A stretch of 26,359 nucleotides of DNA from Pantoea cypripedii (GCF_011395035.1 NZ_CP024768.1:3890443-3916801), one strand, 5' to 3'. Shown: positions 1 through 7,906, numbered from the stretch's first letter. Translations and numbers: made by a program. Notes: generated by a model not told the origin, from the sequence alone.

Positions 1-161
1 TTCCAGTAGTTATCCCCCTCCATCGGGCAGATCCCCAGACATTACTCACCCGTCCGCCACTCGTCACCCAAGGAGCAAGCTCCTCTGTGCTACCGTTCGA
101 CTTGCATGTGTTAGGCCTGCCGCCAGCGTTCAATCTGAGCCATGATCAAACTCTTCAATTT
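1..161 (-). rRNA. rrs: 16S ribosomal RNA, 5' end (partial)
   Basis: Read on the minus strand, the segment ending at 161 begins AAATTGAAGAGTTTGATCAT, the conserved 5' end of bacterial 16S rRNA. It continues through the conserved block after that primer site and variable region V1, whose hairpin reads GAGGAGCTTGCTCCTT. The remainder of the gene lies beyond the left edge. Position next to yrdA corresponds to E. coli rrnD. The V1 hairpin and the following TAATGTCTGGGGATCTGCC stretch resemble Erwinia/Pantoea; this is recollection, not an alignment. Confidence 0.98.
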
Positions 162-339
162 AAGTTTGATGCTCAAAGAATTAAACTTCGTAATGAATTA
201 CGTGTTCACTCTTGAGACTTGATATTTTTTAAGTCCGTAGACTTTTGATATCAATCCTGCGAGTGCCCACACAGATTGTCTGATAAATTGTTAAAGAGCG
301 GTGCGAACAGCGGGTTAACCGTCTGTCGCGAGGTGGCGT
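162..339 (-). other. rrn operon leader transcript
   Basis: This is the non-coding leader between promoter P2 and the 16S 5' end. On the minus strand it contains boxA (289-300), a short hairpin with arms AAGTC and GACTT around a TACG loop (231-244), and a stretch close to 16S (around 165-215) that resembles the well-conserved enterobacterial boxC and pre-16S processing stem. In E. coli this stem pairs with sequence 3' of 16S and is cut by RNase III; the partner here lies outside the window. No gene is present between 162 and 627. Confidence 0.85.
289..300 (-). promoter_or_regulatory. rrn antitermination boxA
   Basis: The minus strand reads CGCTCTTTAACA, one base from the canonical TGCTCTTTAACA. 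In E. coli, NusB and ribosomal protein S10 (NusE) bind boxA RNA to assemble the rRNA antitermination complex. The gene for that S10 partner, rpsJ, is in this same window at 24361-24672. Confidence 0.88.
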
Positions 340-367
340 ATATTACGCTTTCCTCCTTCAGAGTCAA
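340..367 (-). promoter_or_regulatory. rrn promoter P2
   Basis: The minus strand shows a -35 element TTGACT (362-367), a 16-base spacer and a -10 element TAATAT (340-345). Position and spacing match the second of the two tandem E. coli rrn promoters, about 180 bases upstream of 16S. The 16-base spacer is typical of rRNA promoters. Confidence 0.9.
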
Positions 368-459
368 TCACTTTTTTCAGCGACTTTCTCCGGCGGGATG
401 AATCACTTCGTCCCTCGCTGACCGTCTGCGTTGCCGCTTTGCCGTGTCAGTGGAGGCGC

Positions 460-487
460 ATTATAGGGATCCGATTTTTTTGCACAA
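460..487 (-). promoter_or_regulatory. rrn promoter P1
   Basis: The minus strand shows a -35 element TTGTGC (482-487), a 16-base spacer and a perfect -10 element TATAAT (460-465). It is followed by the GC-rich discriminator GCGCCTCC, the hallmark of stringently controlled (ppGpp/DksA) rRNA promoters. An A/T-rich tract immediately upstream (about 488-515) could be an UP element for the alpha subunit C-terminal domain. Fis sites cannot be assigned by eye. Confidence 0.92.
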
Positions 488-627
488 CCCCTTTTTTCGA
501 TCTTTTGATTCGAGTGGCGAGTTTTCATCCTTTCTGCTGAGATCACGAACGATCCGCTCAATAATTCGCTTGTCTGCCGCATCGATCGCGCTCAGGCTAG
601 GCATAAATGAGAGAAAGGAGAAAGATC

Positions 628-1182
628 ATGTCCACAGCCCTACGTCCCTATAAAAGCAGCTACCCGCAAACTGGCGATCGCGTCATGATCGACAAAAGCA
701 GTGTTGTCGTCGGCGATGTTGTATTAGGAGACGATGTCAGCATCTGGCCGCTGGTCGCCATTCGTGGTGACGTAAATCAGGTGATCATTGGCGCACGAAC
801 CAATATTCAGGATGGCAGCGTACTTCATGTGACGCATAAGTCAGCCAGCAATCCGACGGGTTATCCCCTGGTGATTGGCGCAGATGTCACGGTAGGTCAT
901 AAAGCTATGCTGCATGGCTGCACCATCGGCGATCGCGTTCTGGTTGGCATGGGATCGATTCTGCTGGATGGTGTAATAGTAGAAGAGGATGTGATGATTG
1001 GCGCAGGTAGCCTGGTTCCACCCGGAAAGCGTCTGGAAAGTGGCTACCTGTATTTAGGCAGCCCGGTGAAACAAATTCGCCCACTAAATGAAGCCGAAAT
1101 CGAAGGGCTTCGTTACTCTGCCAACAACTATGTTGGCTGGAAAAACGATTATCTCGCTCAGGAAAGCCAGACCCAGCCCTGA
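628..1182 (+). CDS. yrdA: Gamma-carbonic-anhydrase family hexapeptide-repeat protein YrdA
   Basis: This 184-residue protein belongs to the left-handed beta-helix (hexapeptide repeat) gamma-carbonic anhydrase-like family. The family's zinc-ligand pattern is visible as His67 and the GHKAMLHG segment with His91 and His96. Length equals E. coli YrdA, and the C-terminal end (SANNYVGWK...QTQP) is near identical. The ATG at 628 is chosen over an upstream in-frame ATG at 607 because AAGGAG (615-620) sits 7 bases before it and it gives the family length. The gene is divergent from the rrn promoters, and its last 25 bases overlap yrdB tail to tail. Physiological substrate is unsettled: carbonic anhydrase activity is inferred from the family only. 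Confidence 0.96.
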   Translation: MSTALRPYKSSYPQTGDRVMIDKSSVVVGDVVLGDDVSIWPLVAIRGDVNQVIIGARTNIQDGSVLHVTHKSASNPTGYPLVIGADVTVGHKAMLHGCTIGDRVLVGMGSILLDGVIVEEDVMIGAGSLVPPGKRLESGYLYLGSPVKQIRPLNEAEIEGLRYSANNYVGWKNDYLAQESQTQP

Positions 1183-1406
1183 TTATCTACCTCATCATTG
1201 CGAATAAGTTGTTCAGCTTCGTCTTCCAGATCCCAGCGATGGGCGCTAAACAGCGCCATCGCTTCTCCCTCACCGAATCGGTCATGTAAAGACGTAACTG
1301 AGATCGCGCACATCAGCCCCATACCATTAACCATCGCCGGAAAACACACCGCCTGCTGGTGTTGATCCCACTCTTCCCGATCAGGGAACTGAATAGCCTG
1401 ATTCAC
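1158..1406 (-). CDS. yrdB: DUF1488 family protein YrdB
   Basis: A small 82-residue acidic protein whose start (MNQAIQFPDREEWD) and end (NQGWVWL) match E. coli YrdB (85 residues), with a short internal length difference. It belongs to the DUF1488 family; no molecular function is established. It is the last gene of the minus-strand cluster running from dprA, and its start overlaps the aroE stop by 4 bases (ATGA type), suggesting translational coupling. Its final 25 bases overlap the end of yrdA on the other strand. No catalytic motif is apparent. Confidence 0.94.
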   Translation of the reverse strand: MNQAIQFPDREEWDQHQQAVCFPAMVNGMGLMCAISVTSLHDRFGEGEAMALFSAHRWDLEDEAEQLIRNDEVDNQGWVWLS

Positions 1407-2221
1407 GGCTGCATCGCCTGCTTTAATTGCGCAATCACGGGGGTGATCTCAGGCATCACACCATGCCATAACTGAAAAGCATGCGCTGCCTGCCCCACCA
1501 GCATGCCCAGCCCATCGGCGAGTTGCTGTGCCCCTTGCTGCTGGCACCAAAGCAAAAACGGCGTCAGACCTGGCTGGTAAAACATGTCATAACAGCGCGT
1601 ATGGTGAGAAATCAATGAAGCAGGTAGTGGCGGCACATCGCCTTTCACACCGCTGGAAGTGGCATTGATAATCAGATCAAATGACTGACCGGCCAGAGAG
1701 GTAAAACCGCAGCCATGAATAGCTCCGCTATGCTTAAAAATATCCGCAAGCAGCTCCGCCTTTTCAACTGTACGATTCGCCACTGTGAGGGAACATCCTA
1801 ATGAAAGCAGAGGCAAAATCACGCCGCGTGCCGCTCCTCCCGCTCCCACCAGCAACACCCGGTCTCCGGGACGGATCATATCAAGCCGCTCAAGATCACT
1901 CAGTAAGCCGATACCATCCGTGTTATCACCCAGAATCTGACCTTGCGCATCCTTCTTCAACGTATTGACCGCACCTGACAATGCCGCTCGCTCGCTGAGC
2001 TCATCGGCAAACTCCCACGCCTGTTGTTTGAATGGCAGCGTAACGTTCGCCCCTTTCCCACCCGACGAAAAAAACTCGCTGATTGCCTGCGGGAAACCAT
2101 CCACAGGTGCACATACGCGACCATAGTGATGTTCAATTCCCGTTTGCTCTGCGAACAAGCGATGGATAAAAGGTGATTTACTGTGCTCGATCGGGTTACC
2201 AAAAACGGCAAAGTTTTCCAT
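1403..2221 (-). CDS. aroE: Shikimate 5-dehydrogenase (NADP+)
   Basis: AroE reduces 3-dehydroshikimate to shikimate with NADPH, the fourth step of chorismate and aromatic amino-acid synthesis, in the cytoplasm. The 272-residue product is the usual length. Visible features are the substrate-binding SKSP at 14-17, catalytic Lys65 in NVTLPFKQ, Asp102 in GDNTDGIG, the nucleotide-binding GAGGAA at 126-131 and the NADP-selecting NRT at 149-151. It starts 3 bases after the tsaC stop and overlaps yrdB by 4 bases, so the three are probably co-translated. Distinguished from the paralogue YdiB by neighbourhood (tsaC-aroE-yrdB is standard in enterobacteria). Confidence 0.97.
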   Translation of the reverse strand: MENFAVFGNPIEHSKSPFIHRLFAEQTGIEHHYGRVCAPVDGFPQAISEFFSSGGKGANVTLPFKQQAWEFADELSERAALSGAVNTLKKDAQGQILGDNTDGIGLLSDLERLDMIRPGDRVLLVGAGGAARGVILPLLSLGCSLTVANRTVEKAELLADIFKHSGAIHGCGFTSLAGQSFDLIINATSSGVKGDVPPLPASLISHHTRCYDMFYQPGLTPFLLWCQQQGAQQLADGLGMLVGQAAHAFQLWHGVMPEITPVIAQLKQAMQP

Positions 2222-2224
2222 AAA

Positions 2225-2800
2225 TTAGCCCTGACGGATAAGTTCGCCGCTGATAACGTCGCGAATTTCAGAAGGATTAAGACGCCCGCCAGTATCACCG
2301 GCTAAGACCGGAAACTCAGCACCAAATTGCTGAGCGACTTCCGCAACAGTACGGCACGGCGGTTCACCTGAAAGATTGGCACTGGTTGAAACCAGCGGTT
2401 TGCCAAAACGTCGGCATAACGCCTGCACATCAGGATGATCGCTAACGCGAATCGCCAGCGAGTCAAAACGTCCGGTTAACCAACGCGGCGTGTGTGGCGA
2501 TGCTGGTACAACAAACGTGACCGGTCCTGGCCAGCAGGCAAACATACGTTCACGCTGCACCACGGAAAGTTCCTGATCAGCGACGTAGGGTTCCAGCTGA
2601 GTATAGTCGGCGGCAATCAGGATCAATCCTTTTTCGACTGGCCGCTGTTTCAGCGCCAGCAATGACATCACAGCACTTTCGCTGTCCGGGTCGCATCCCA
2701 GACCAAAGACCGCCTCTGTGGGATAGGCGATCACCGCATGTTGCTGTAACTGTTGAATACAGAAATCCAGACTTTCCGCTGAAGAGTGATTTTGCATCAT
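2225..2800 (-). CDS. tsaC: Threonylcarbamoyl-AMP synthase TsaC (YrdC/Sua5 domain)
   Basis: TsaC makes L-threonylcarbamoyl-AMP from threonine, bicarbonate and ATP; TsaB, TsaD and TsaE then transfer the group to A37 of ANN-decoding tRNAs (t6A). The 191 residues form a single YrdC domain without the Sua5 C-terminal extension. Conserved blocks are YPTEAVFGLGCD (26-37), KQRP with Lys57 just after, WPGPVTFV (90-97) and STSANLSG (138-145). The start overlaps the yrdD stop by 4 bases (ATGATG, so Met1 or Met2 could initiate). The older names yrdC and rimN refer to the same gene. Confidence 0.97.
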   Translation of the reverse strand: MMQNHSSAESLDFCIQQLQQHAVIAYPTEAVFGLGCDPDSESAVMSLLALKQRPVEKGLILIAADYTQLEPYVADQELSVVQRERMFACWPGPVTFVVPASPHTPRWLTGRFDSLAIRVSDHPDVQALCRRFGKPLVSTSANLSGEPPCRTVAEVAQQFGAEFPVLAGDTGGRLNPSEIRDVISGELIRQG

Positions 2801-3351
2801 GGTAATTCATTGTCCTGCACAACGGGTTTACCGCAGCGCTTACTGGCGCAGAAACGTTTCTTGCCCTGCGCGGTTTTCTTTTCAATTAATAGAGGGAATT
2901 GGCAGTGCGGGCAGACGCCCTCCACAGGGGTCGCATTCAGCGCAAACTGGCAGTCTGGATAACGATCGCAGGAGTGGAACGTCTTACCATAGCGCGAACG
3001 ACGCTGAACCAGCTTCCCGCTTTGACACTGTGGACAAGCAATAGCCGTCTCGTCAGGCTTATCAATCGTTTCCGTATAATCACATTCAGGATAGTGGCTA
3101 CATCCGACAAACATGCCAAAGCGTCCCTGACGCAGCACTTTATCAGCGCCGCACTGCGGGCAAGCATGGCCTTCCAGGACTTTAACGATATGACCATCGC
3201 CCTGGTTTTTCAGCGGGCGGATATACTCGCAGACAGGAAAGTTGGCACAGCCAAGAAATGGACCATGTTTGCCGGCACGTATCACCAGATCTGCCCCGCA
3301 AGCGGGGCAGGGATCATGTTTACGCACGGTAAATAGTGCTGATTTACTCAT
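2797..3351 (-). CDS. yrdD: Topoisomerase I-like tetracysteine zinc-finger protein YrdD
   Basis: A 184-residue protein built almost entirely of four tetracysteine units like those in the C-terminal part of DNA topoisomerase I: Cys15/18/35/41, Cys64/67/84/90, Cys106/109/128/134 and Cys147/150/168/173. There is no toprim or catalytic tyrosine domain, so it is not a topoisomerase itself; zinc and nucleic-acid binding are inferred from the repeats. Length and sequence match E. coli YrdD (180 residues). It lies 24 bases after smg and overlaps tsaC by 4 bases, within the dprA-smg-yrdD-tsaC-aroE-yrdB run. Its biological role is not established. Confidence 0.95.
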   Translation of the reverse strand: MSKSALFTVRKHDPCPACGADLVIRAGKHGPFLGCANFPVCEYIRPLKNQGDGHIVKVLEGHACPQCGADKVLRQGRFGMFVGCSHYPECDYTETIDKPDETAIACPQCQSGKLVQRRSRYGKTFHSCDRYPDCQFALNATPVEGVCPHCQFPLLIEKKTAQGKKRFCASKRCGKPVVQDNELP

Positions 3352-3375
3352 ATAACCCGATGCATCAATCGCAAA

Positions 3376-3849
3376 TTAATGCAGCATACCTTCATTGACG
3401 TCGAATAACAGTTCTTCCATTTGCTGATAGGCATTTTCGCATCCTGGGATGTTAAACAACACCATCAGCACCACCCATTTGAGATCTTCCAGATCGAATT
3501 CGAGGGTATCGAGGGCCATCACACGTTCGATAACCATTTCGCGAGTTTCCATATTCAGCACCTGAATTTGTTCCAGGAACAGAATAAAACCACGACATTC
3601 GGCATCCAGACGCAGGCTCTCTTCCTCCGTGTAGATTCGCATTGAGAGCGGATCGTTCGCCAGCAACACTGGCGCAACCAAACCTTCCTGGTAATCCGCC
3701 AGTCTCTCAAGCCAATTCAACGCATTGTAGATATCTTCACGATGAAAACCGGCATCAGTTAAATCATCGGTCAATTTATCCTGATCAACGCGCATTTCGG
3801 CTTCGTTGTGGATATAGGTCTCAAACAAGTACATAAGTACGTCGAACAT
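3376..3849 (-). CDS. smg: DUF494 family protein Smg
   Basis: 157 residues, the same length as E. coli Smg, with matching start (MFDVLMYLFETYIH) and end (ENAYQQMEELLFDVNEGMLH). The protein is acidic and predicted largely helical; it belongs to DUF494 and no function is known. Its first 29 bases lie within the 3' end of dprA in another frame, so its ribosome-binding site is inside dprA and translation is likely coupled. The same overlap occurs in E. coli. A second in-frame Met at residue 6 could also start, but the first fits the family. Confidence 0.95.
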   Translation of the reverse strand: MFDVLMYLFETYIHNEAEMRVDQDKLTDDLTDAGFHREDIYNALNWLERLADYQEGLVAPVLLANDPLSMRIYTEEESLRLDAECRGFILFLEQIQVLNMETREMVIERVMALDTLEFDLEDLKWVVLMVLFNIPGCENAYQQMEELLFDVNEGMLH

Positions 3850-4945
3850 GGCATGCCCTCCTCAATCGGACATAGCCGCCGGGTACAGCTGCGATCCATC
3901 CTGCTAACTCCAGCTCCAGCAACTGGGCTGAGATAACTGGCACAGGTTGGCCGGCACGTTCAGCGACGACGTCAACAGGTGTAACCTCATCACCTACGTT
4001 AGCCAACACGTCTGCAAATGGCAATGGAACATCGTCACTGTCTTGTGAATATATTGTTTCTGAGGTTGTTGCAGGCAACCAGCGAAGCGTGGAATGCAGA
4101 TCTTCGAGAATATTATCAGGATGCACAACCAGCAACGCACCCTGCTGTATTAACCAGTGCGTCCCTTCACTGCCTGGGTTACCCAATGCACCAGGCAAGG
4201 CATAAACATTGCGGTTTTGTTCCAGTGCATAACGCGCCGTCACCAGTGAACCGCTTTTAAAAGAGGCTTCTACCACCAGCACGCCGAGACTCAGCCCGCT
4301 GATAATACGATTACGCCGTGGAAAATTGACCGCATACGGGGCCATATCCAGAGGAAACTCCGAAACCAGTGCGCCGCCGTTGTTAACGATATCCTGTGCC
4401 AGCTGACGATGACTTTTCGGATAGATATGTTTCAGCCCACTTCCCAATACCGCGATGGTTTTACCAGACGCATTGAGTGCAGCCCGATGGGCTATGCCAT
4501 CGACACCCAGCGCCAGACCGCTGGTGATGGTCAATCCATTCACCGCCAGTTGTTGTGTAAAATAGCCTCCCCACTCTCTTCCATAATGCGAACAGCGGCG
4601 GCTCCCGACGACAGCAAGTTGCGGGGTATGTAATGCTGCGACATTACCCACCACATACAATAATGAAGGAAAACGACTGATTTCAGCCAGCGCAGGGGGA
4701 AAATCGCTATCCAGCACCGAAAGCAGCTGATGTTGTGGATTCTCCAGCCACTGGTGGGTGCGTAAAAGCTGCCGTGGACATAGCGTATGAAATTGTTTTC
4801 GCTGCGCTTCGCTCAGTCGCTGCGACGCCATTAAATCATCATCCATATGCCCGGTAGTTTGCAGCCTTTCCGCCAGATGACGGACCTGCTGCCCGCTGAG
4901 TCCTTTCACATTTGCCAGCCTGAGCATCCACTCAATTTTATCCAC
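3821..4945 (-). CDS. dprA: DNA-processing protein DprA (Smf)
   Basis: DprA binds single-stranded DNA and loads RecA during natural transformation; in enterobacteria, which are mostly not naturally competent, its role is less clear. The 374-residue product has a SAM-like N-terminal region, an extended Rossmann fold with VVGSRR (112-117), SGLALGVDG (142-150), GSGL (168-171) and FPRRNRIISGLS (208-219), and a C-terminal winged-helix domain (about 310-365). All expected motifs are intact, so this is not a decaying copy. It is the first gene of the minus-strand cluster, divergent from def by 117 bases, and overlaps smg by 29 bases. Confidence 0.96.
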   Translation of the reverse strand: MDKIEWMLRLANVKGLSGQQVRHLAERLQTTGHMDDDLMASQRLSEAQRKQFHTLCPRQLLRTHQWLENPQHQLLSVLDSDFPPALAEISRFPSLLYVVGNVAALHTPQLAVVGSRRCSHYGREWGGYFTQQLAVNGLTITSGLALGVDGIAHRAALNASGKTIAVLGSGLKHIYPKSHRQLAQDIVNNGGALVSEFPLDMAPYAVNFPRRNRIISGLSLGVLVVEASFKSGSLVTARYALEQNRNVYALPGALGNPGSEGTHWLIQQGALLVVHPDNILEDLHSTLRWLPATTSETIYSQDSDDVPLPFADVLANVGDEVTPVDVVAERAGQPVPVISAQLLELELAGWIAAVPGGYVRLRRACHVRRTYVLV

Positions 4946-4987
4946 GCCTCACTCCCTGTTCAGCCGGTGTCATTATGCGGTGCAATG

Positions 4988-5017
4988 CTGTCAATCAGGC
5001 CCCAAAAAGTCTACAAT
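4988..5017 (+). promoter_or_regulatory. Candidate promoter for def-fmt
   Basis: In the dprA/def divergent gap I see CTGTCA (4988-4993, 4 of 6 to consensus), an 18-base spacer and TACAAT (5012-5017, 5 of 6). It would start transcription about 40 bases upstream of def. Spacer length and the imperfect -35 make this a moderate call. No convincing promoter for dprA was found on the opposite strand. Confidence 0.45.
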
Positions 5018-5062
5018 ATGAGGTAGTAATCTTTTCTTTAACGCATACAGATCTGGAAATTT

Positions 5063-5575
5063 ATGTCAGTTTTGCAGGTATTACATTACCCTGATGACCG
5101 TCTTCGCAAAATCGCGGCACCGGTGAAAACCGTCGATGCTGGGGTGCAACGCATCGTCGATGACATGTTTGAAACGATGTACGCCGAAGAAGGCATTGGC
5201 CTTGCGGCGACTCAGGTTGATATTCATCAGCGCATTATCGTGATTGATGTGTCGGAAAGCCGTGAAGAGCGTCTGGTGTTGATCAACCCGGAGTTGCTGG
5301 AAAAAGGCGGCGAAACCGGCATCGAAGAAGGTTGTCTCTCCATCCCGGAACAACGCGCTTTTGTACCGCGCGCCGAGTGGGTGAAAGTGCGCGCGCAGGA
5401 TCGTGATGGCAACACTTTCGAGCTTGAAACCGATGGCTTGCTGGCGATCTGCATTCAGCATGAAATCGACCATCTTGATGGCAAACTTTTTATTGATTAT
5501 CTGTCCCCGCTGAAACGTCAGCGCATTAAACAGAAACTGGAAAAACTGGCACGCCAGAATGCACGCGCATCCTGA
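5063..5575 (+). CDS. def: Peptide deformylase
   Basis: Def removes the formyl group from the N-terminal formyl-methionine of nascent proteins as they leave the ribosome. The 170-residue metalloenzyme shows all three family motifs: GIGLAATQ (44-51), EGCLS (89-93, metal ligand Cys91) and HEIDH (133-137, ligands His133 and His137, catalytic Glu134). The basic C-terminal helix, which docks to the ribosome near L22 in E. coli, is present (RQRIKQKLEKLARQ). It is followed 21 bases later by fmt, whose product adds the formyl group that Def removes. Confidence 0.98.
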   Translation: MSVLQVLHYPDDRLRKIAAPVKTVDAGVQRIVDDMFETMYAEEGIGLAATQVDIHQRIIVIDVSESREERLVLINPELLEKGGETGIEEGCLSIPEQRAFVPRAEWVKVRAQDRDGNTFELETDGLLAICIQHEIDHLDGKLFIDYLSPLKRQRIKQKLEKLARQNARAS

Positions 5576-5596
5576 GTGCAAATAGAAGGTTAAACT

Positions 5597-6541
5597 GTGT
5601 CCGCACCGCTAAAAATCATCTTTGCCGGTACACCTGACTTTGCAGCGCGTCATCTTGACGCGTTGCTTGCTTCTGAGCATCAGGTGGTTGGCGTCTTCAC
5701 GCAGCCCGATCGCCCTGCCGGGCGTGGCAACAAACTCACGCCCAGCCCGGTAAAAGTACTGGCACAGGCTCATGACGTTCCGGTTTTTCAGCCGAAATCA
5801 TTAAAACCTGCAGAGAACCAGCATCTGGTCGCCGACTTGCAAGCTGATGTCATGGTGGTGGTGGCTTATGGCCTGATTCTGCCAAAAGCAGTGCTGGATA
5901 TGCCGCGTCTGGGTTGTATCAATGTTCACGGTTCACTGCTGCCGCGCTGGCGTGGTGCCGCGCCGATTCAACGTTCACTCTGGGCTGGCGATGCCGAAAC
6001 CGGCGTGACCATTATGCAGATGGATGTAGGCCTGGATACCGGCGACATGCTGTATAAACTCGCCTGTCCGATTACCGAACATGACACCAGTGCCACGCTG
6101 TATGACAAGTTAGCGCAACTCGGCCCTGAAGGAATGCTGAAGACACTGGCGCAGCTGGCTAACGACAGTATCCAGCCGGAAAAACAGGACGAAGCGCTGG
6201 TCAGCTACGCTGAGAAGTTGAGCAAAGAAGAGGCCCGTCTCGACTGGACGCTGTCTGCCGCACAACTCGAACGTTGTATTCGCGCATTCAATCCCTGGCC
6301 GATGAGCTATTTCATGGTTGATGATCAACCGGTGAAAGTCTGGCAAGCCAGCGTGTTACCTCATCAGGCCAAACAGCCTGGTGAAATACTTCATGCCGAT
6401 AAGCAAGGTATTCAGATTGCGACGGCTGATGGTGTTCTGAATTTGCTCTCGCTACAGCCTGCCGGTAAAAAAGCCATGTCCGCACAGGATCTGCTTAACT
6501 CGCGCCGCGAATGGTTCACTCCTGGCAGCATTCTGGCCTGA
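5597..6541 (+). CDS. fmt: Methionyl-tRNA formyltransferase
   Basis: Fmt transfers a formyl group from 10-formyltetrahydrofolate to Met-tRNA(fMet), preparing it for initiation. The 314-residue protein has the N-terminal formyltransferase domain with the catalytic trio Asn109, His111 and Asp147 in NVHGSLLPRWRG and MDVGLDTGD, and a C-terminal tRNA-binding domain (about 205-310). The start is GTG at 5597, preceded by GAAGG, and gives the family N-terminus before IIFAGTPDFAA. It is cotranscribed with def; a small hairpin terminator follows before rsmB. Confidence 0.98.
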   Translation: MSAPLKIIFAGTPDFAARHLDALLASEHQVVGVFTQPDRPAGRGNKLTPSPVKVLAQAHDVPVFQPKSLKPAENQHLVADLQADVMVVVAYGLILPKAVLDMPRLGCINVHGSLLPRWRGAAPIQRSLWAGDAETGVTIMQMDVGLDTGDMLYKLACPITEHDTSATLYDKLAQLGPEGMLKTLAQLANDSIQPEKQDEALVSYAEKLSKEEARLDWTLSAAQLERCIRAFNPWPMSYFMVDDQPVKVWQASVLPHQAKQPGEILHADKQGIQIATADGVLNLLSLQPAGKKAMSAQDLLNSRREWFTPGSILA

Positions 6542-6547
6542 TCCCAT

Positions 6548-6572
6548 AGCCCGGTTAATACCGGGCTTTTTG
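6548..6572 (+). terminator. Intrinsic terminator between fmt and rsmB
   Basis: A 7-bp stem AGCCCGG/CCGGGCT (6548-6554 with 6561-6567) with a 6-base loop is followed by TTTTTG. The stem is short and only 18 bases separate the structure from the rsmB start. It probably reduces rather than abolishes read-through into rsmB. Confidence 0.7.
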
Positions 6573-6589
6573 TTTGATGAATGAATTGC

Positions 6590-7876
6590 ATGAAAAAAAC
6601 GACAAACCTGCGTAGCCTGGCCGCGCAACTAATTGAACGCGTAGTGGATAAAGGCGAATCGCTGAGCGCTATTCTGCCTGGTGCGCAAAAAGCGCTGTCC
6701 GATAAAGACGCTGCGTTATTGCAGGAGCTCTGCTTTGGCGTCATGCGTACCTTGCCGCAGCTTGAAGCATTAATTGGCAAGCTGATGGAGCGCCCCTTAA
6801 CCGGCAAACAGCGCGTTCTCCATTATCTGATTATGGTCGGACTGTATCAGTTGCTGTATACCCGGATACCGCCCCATGCTGCGCTGGCGGAAACCGTGGC
6901 CGGTGCTGAGGTGCTGAAGCGTGCCAACCTGAAAGGATTACTCAATGGCGTATTGCGCCAGTTCCAGCGTCAGCAGGAAGCGCTGGTAGCTGAAGTGGAT
7001 CAGGGTACGCAGCGCTATTTACATCCCGGCTGGTTGCTTAAACGTTTGCAAACCGCATGGCCTGAGCAGTGGGAGCAGATTGTTGAAGCGAATAATCAGC
7101 GCCCGCCAATGTGGCTGCGCGTCAATCGTCAGCATCACTCTCGTGACGCATGGCTGGCATTACTTGCGCAGGCAGAAAAGAACGCTTTCCCGGGGGATGC
7201 CCCTGATGCACTGCGTCTGGAAGCTCCGGCTCCTGTCGGGCAGTTACCCGGTTTCGATCAGGGCTGGGTAACGGTGCAGGATTTATCCGCACAGCGCTGC
7301 GCGTTGTTGCTTGAACCACAGAATGGCGAAACCATCCTCGATCTTTGTGCCGCCCCGGGTGGAAAAACCACCCATATCCTTGAAATCGCACCGCAGGCGC
7401 AGGTGTTAGCCGTCGATATTGATGAGCAACGTCTGGTGCGCGTAAAGGACAATCTGCAACGCCTCGGCATGCAGGCAGATGTGCGTCAGGGAGATGGCCG
7501 TACCCCGACACAATGGTGTGGTGATCAGCAATTTGACCGTATTCTGCTGGATGCCCCCTGTTCGGCAACCGGAGTGATTCGTCGCCATCCCGATATTAAA
7601 TGGCTGCGACGCGATCGGGATGTCGCCGAACTGGCCAGCCTGCAACGTGAAATCCTCGCAGCGGTATGGCCACGACTGAAAAGCGGGGGCACACTGCTTT
7701 ACGCCACCTGCTCGATCCTGCCGGAAGAAAACCATCAGCAAATCAGCGCATTTCTGGACACCCATCCCGATGCGACAGCTGAGACATTGCCGCAAGGCCA
7801 GGCGAATGGCTGGCAGGTATTTCCCAGCACAGATGGCGGAGATGGTTTCTTCTACGCTAAGTTGATGAAAAAATAA
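6590..7876 (+). CDS. rsmB: 16S rRNA m5C967 methyltransferase RsmB
   Basis: RsmB (Fmu/Sun) methylates C967 of 16S rRNA using S-adenosylmethionine. The 428-residue protein has an N-terminal NusB-like RNA-binding domain (about 1-140) and a Rossmann methylase domain with the SAM motif DLCAAPGGKTTH, the motif IV DAPCSATG with Cys324 and the motif VI ATCS with the nucleophile Cys374. An in-frame ATG lies three codons upstream (6581); I chose 6590 because it matches the family MKK start, but there is no strong Shine-Dalgarno for either. trkA follows after 30 bases. Confidence 0.96.
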   Translation: MKKTTNLRSLAAQLIERVVDKGESLSAILPGAQKALSDKDAALLQELCFGVMRTLPQLEALIGKLMERPLTGKQRVLHYLIMVGLYQLLYTRIPPHAALAETVAGAEVLKRANLKGLLNGVLRQFQRQQEALVAEVDQGTQRYLHPGWLLKRLQTAWPEQWEQIVEANNQRPPMWLRVNRQHHSRDAWLALLAQAEKNAFPGDAPDALRLEAPAPVGQLPGFDQGWVTVQDLSAQRCALLLEPQNGETILDLCAAPGGKTTHILEIAPQAQVLAVDIDEQRLVRVKDNLQRLGMQADVRQGDGRTPTQWCGDQQFDRILLDAPCSATGVIRRHPDIKWLRRDRDVAELASLQREILAAVWPRLKSGGTLLYATCSILPEENHQQISAFLDTHPDATAETLPQGQANGWQVFPSTDGGDGFFYAKLMKK

Positions 7877-7906
7877 TACGGCGCAATCTGACAAGAGCTC
7901 ATCGCG

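Noticed and set aside
444..653. A 69-codon open frame in the rrn/yrdA divergent region
   Set aside because: It covers rrn promoter P1 and runs into yrdA in another frame. No ribosome-binding site or family resemblance.
2797..3351. yrdD as a fragment of DNA topoisomerase I (topA pseudogene)
   Set aside because: It is a complete four-unit zinc-finger protein of standard length with its own start and conserved position. It is a stand-alone family, not a remnant.
4970..4994. TTGACA followed by CATAAT on the minus strand upstream of dprA
   Set aside because: The spacing is only about 11 bases, too short for a sigma-70 promoter, so I do not call it.
7406..7894. A 162-codon open frame antisense to the 3' half of rsmB
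   Set aside because: It overlaps the catalytic part of rsmB with no start signal or domain, so it is a shadow frame.
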